A stretch of 5,464 nt of DNA from Methanobacteriota archaeon (GTDB lineage: Archaea > Thermoplasmatota > Poseidoniia > Poseidoniales > Poseidoniaceae), in the NCBI GenBank assembly GCA_029979405.1, contig JAPOHM010000104.1, positions 1-5,464 of the forward strand, given 5' to 3'. The notes beneath the pieces were generated by a model. The model ran no database searches and had not been told where the DNA came from. It saw only the letters and a program-made list of their open reading frames with translations. Position 1 is the stretch's first letter, and each line of letters opens with the position of its first letter. Of the stretch, positions 5,309-5,464 are shown piece after piece. The translations under genes were made by a program, and so were the position numbers.

Positions 5309-5464
5309 CTAGGTACCATTTCTTTGCCGCAACGCCTCAACAGCAAGAACACTGATTGCAACCTGGAGGTTGTACGATGGAACAAACCCATCCATCGGTA
5401 GTCGAACAATTTCATCGCATGCATCGAGCACTTCTTTCGAGACACCATCTCGTTCAGCTCCGAC
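5309..5464 (-). CDS. C-terminal part of a SpoU/TrmH-family RNA 2'-O-methyltransferase
   Basis: The minus-strand frame is open from the right edge to a TAG at 5311-5309 and gives 51 residues. It contains VGAERDGVS, matching SpoU motif 2 (GxExxG), and 'RLPMDGFVPSYNLQVAISV', matching motif 3 (IPMxGxxxSLNVSVA). It ends with EALRQRNGT, where the RQR tail is common in TrmH-type tRNA methyltransferases. These motifs form the knotted SAM-binding site of SPOUT enzymes, which methylate a ribose 2'-OH in tRNA or rRNA. The N-terminal part, including motif 1, lies beyond the window, so the target RNA cannot be deduced. It appears to be a housekeeping gene that marks the edge of the accessory segment. Confidence 0.88.
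   Translation of the reverse strand, partial: VGAERDGVSKEVLDACDEIVRLPMDGFVPSYNLQVAISVLAVEALRQRNGT

Noticed and set aside
5281..5313. Small palindromes (AGAGAACTCT, CCTAGG) near the end of the methyltransferase gene as a terminator
   Set aside because: The stems are only 3-4 bp with almost no loop, and no T-run follows; unlikely to form a useful hairpin.
1..5464. CRISPR arrays, insertion sequences, tRNA or rRNA genes
   Set aside because: No regularly spaced repeats, terminal inverted repeats, transposase motifs or tRNA-like folds were seen on either strand; nearly all of the window is protein-coding.

Overview
The window looks like an accessory sugar-modification region from a moderately AT-rich prokaryote, more likely archaeal than bacterial. 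Three points favour an archaeon. The first gene of the main operon has a good TATA-box match about 25 nt before its GTG start, as expected for a leaderless archaeal transcript. A ComB-family protein is present, and a short fragment at the left edge resembles archaeal ribbon-helix-helix antitoxins. None of these is decisive, and internal genes also have Shine-Dalgarno-like sites. I cannot name a species.

Layout, left to right: (1) bases 1-75, the C-terminal end of a small protein; (2) 76-216, an intergenic stretch with the putative promoter; (3) 217-4563, a tightly packed plus-strand operon in which every junction overlaps by 1-4 nt. It encodes a GT4-type glycosyltransferase, a second GT4 glycosyltransferase fused in the same frame to a HAD phosphatase but split by one in-frame TAA, a viperin-like radical SAM enzyme, and a NodB/CE4-type polysaccharide-deacetylase-like protein; (4) 4546-5220 on the minus strand, a ComB-like (2-phosphosulfolactate phosphatase family) gene whose 3' end overlaps the operon's 3' end by 18 bp; (5) 5309-5464 on the minus strand, the last 51 codons of a SpoU/TrmH-type RNA 2'-O-methyltransferase that continues past the window.

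The plus-strand operon is the interesting part. Two glycosyltransferases, a phosphatase domain and a deacetylase-like hydrolase suggest assembly and trimming of a glycan or glycosylated small molecule. The third gene carries not only the CX3CX2C iron-sulphur motif but several downstream blocks that match viperin, the enzyme that makes chain-terminating 3'-deoxy-3',4'-didehydro nucleotides in antiviral defence. A viperin-like enzyme translationally coupled to glycosyltransferases could be a defence gene with unusual partners, or a relative recruited to modify a nucleotide, nucleotide-sugar or glycan. The sequence alone cannot decide.

The second notable item is the TAA at 2112-2114. The reading frame continues uninterrupted after it and restores the complete GT4 EX7E motif and then the HAD domain, so it is a nonsense mutation, a sequence error, or (less likely) a read-through site.
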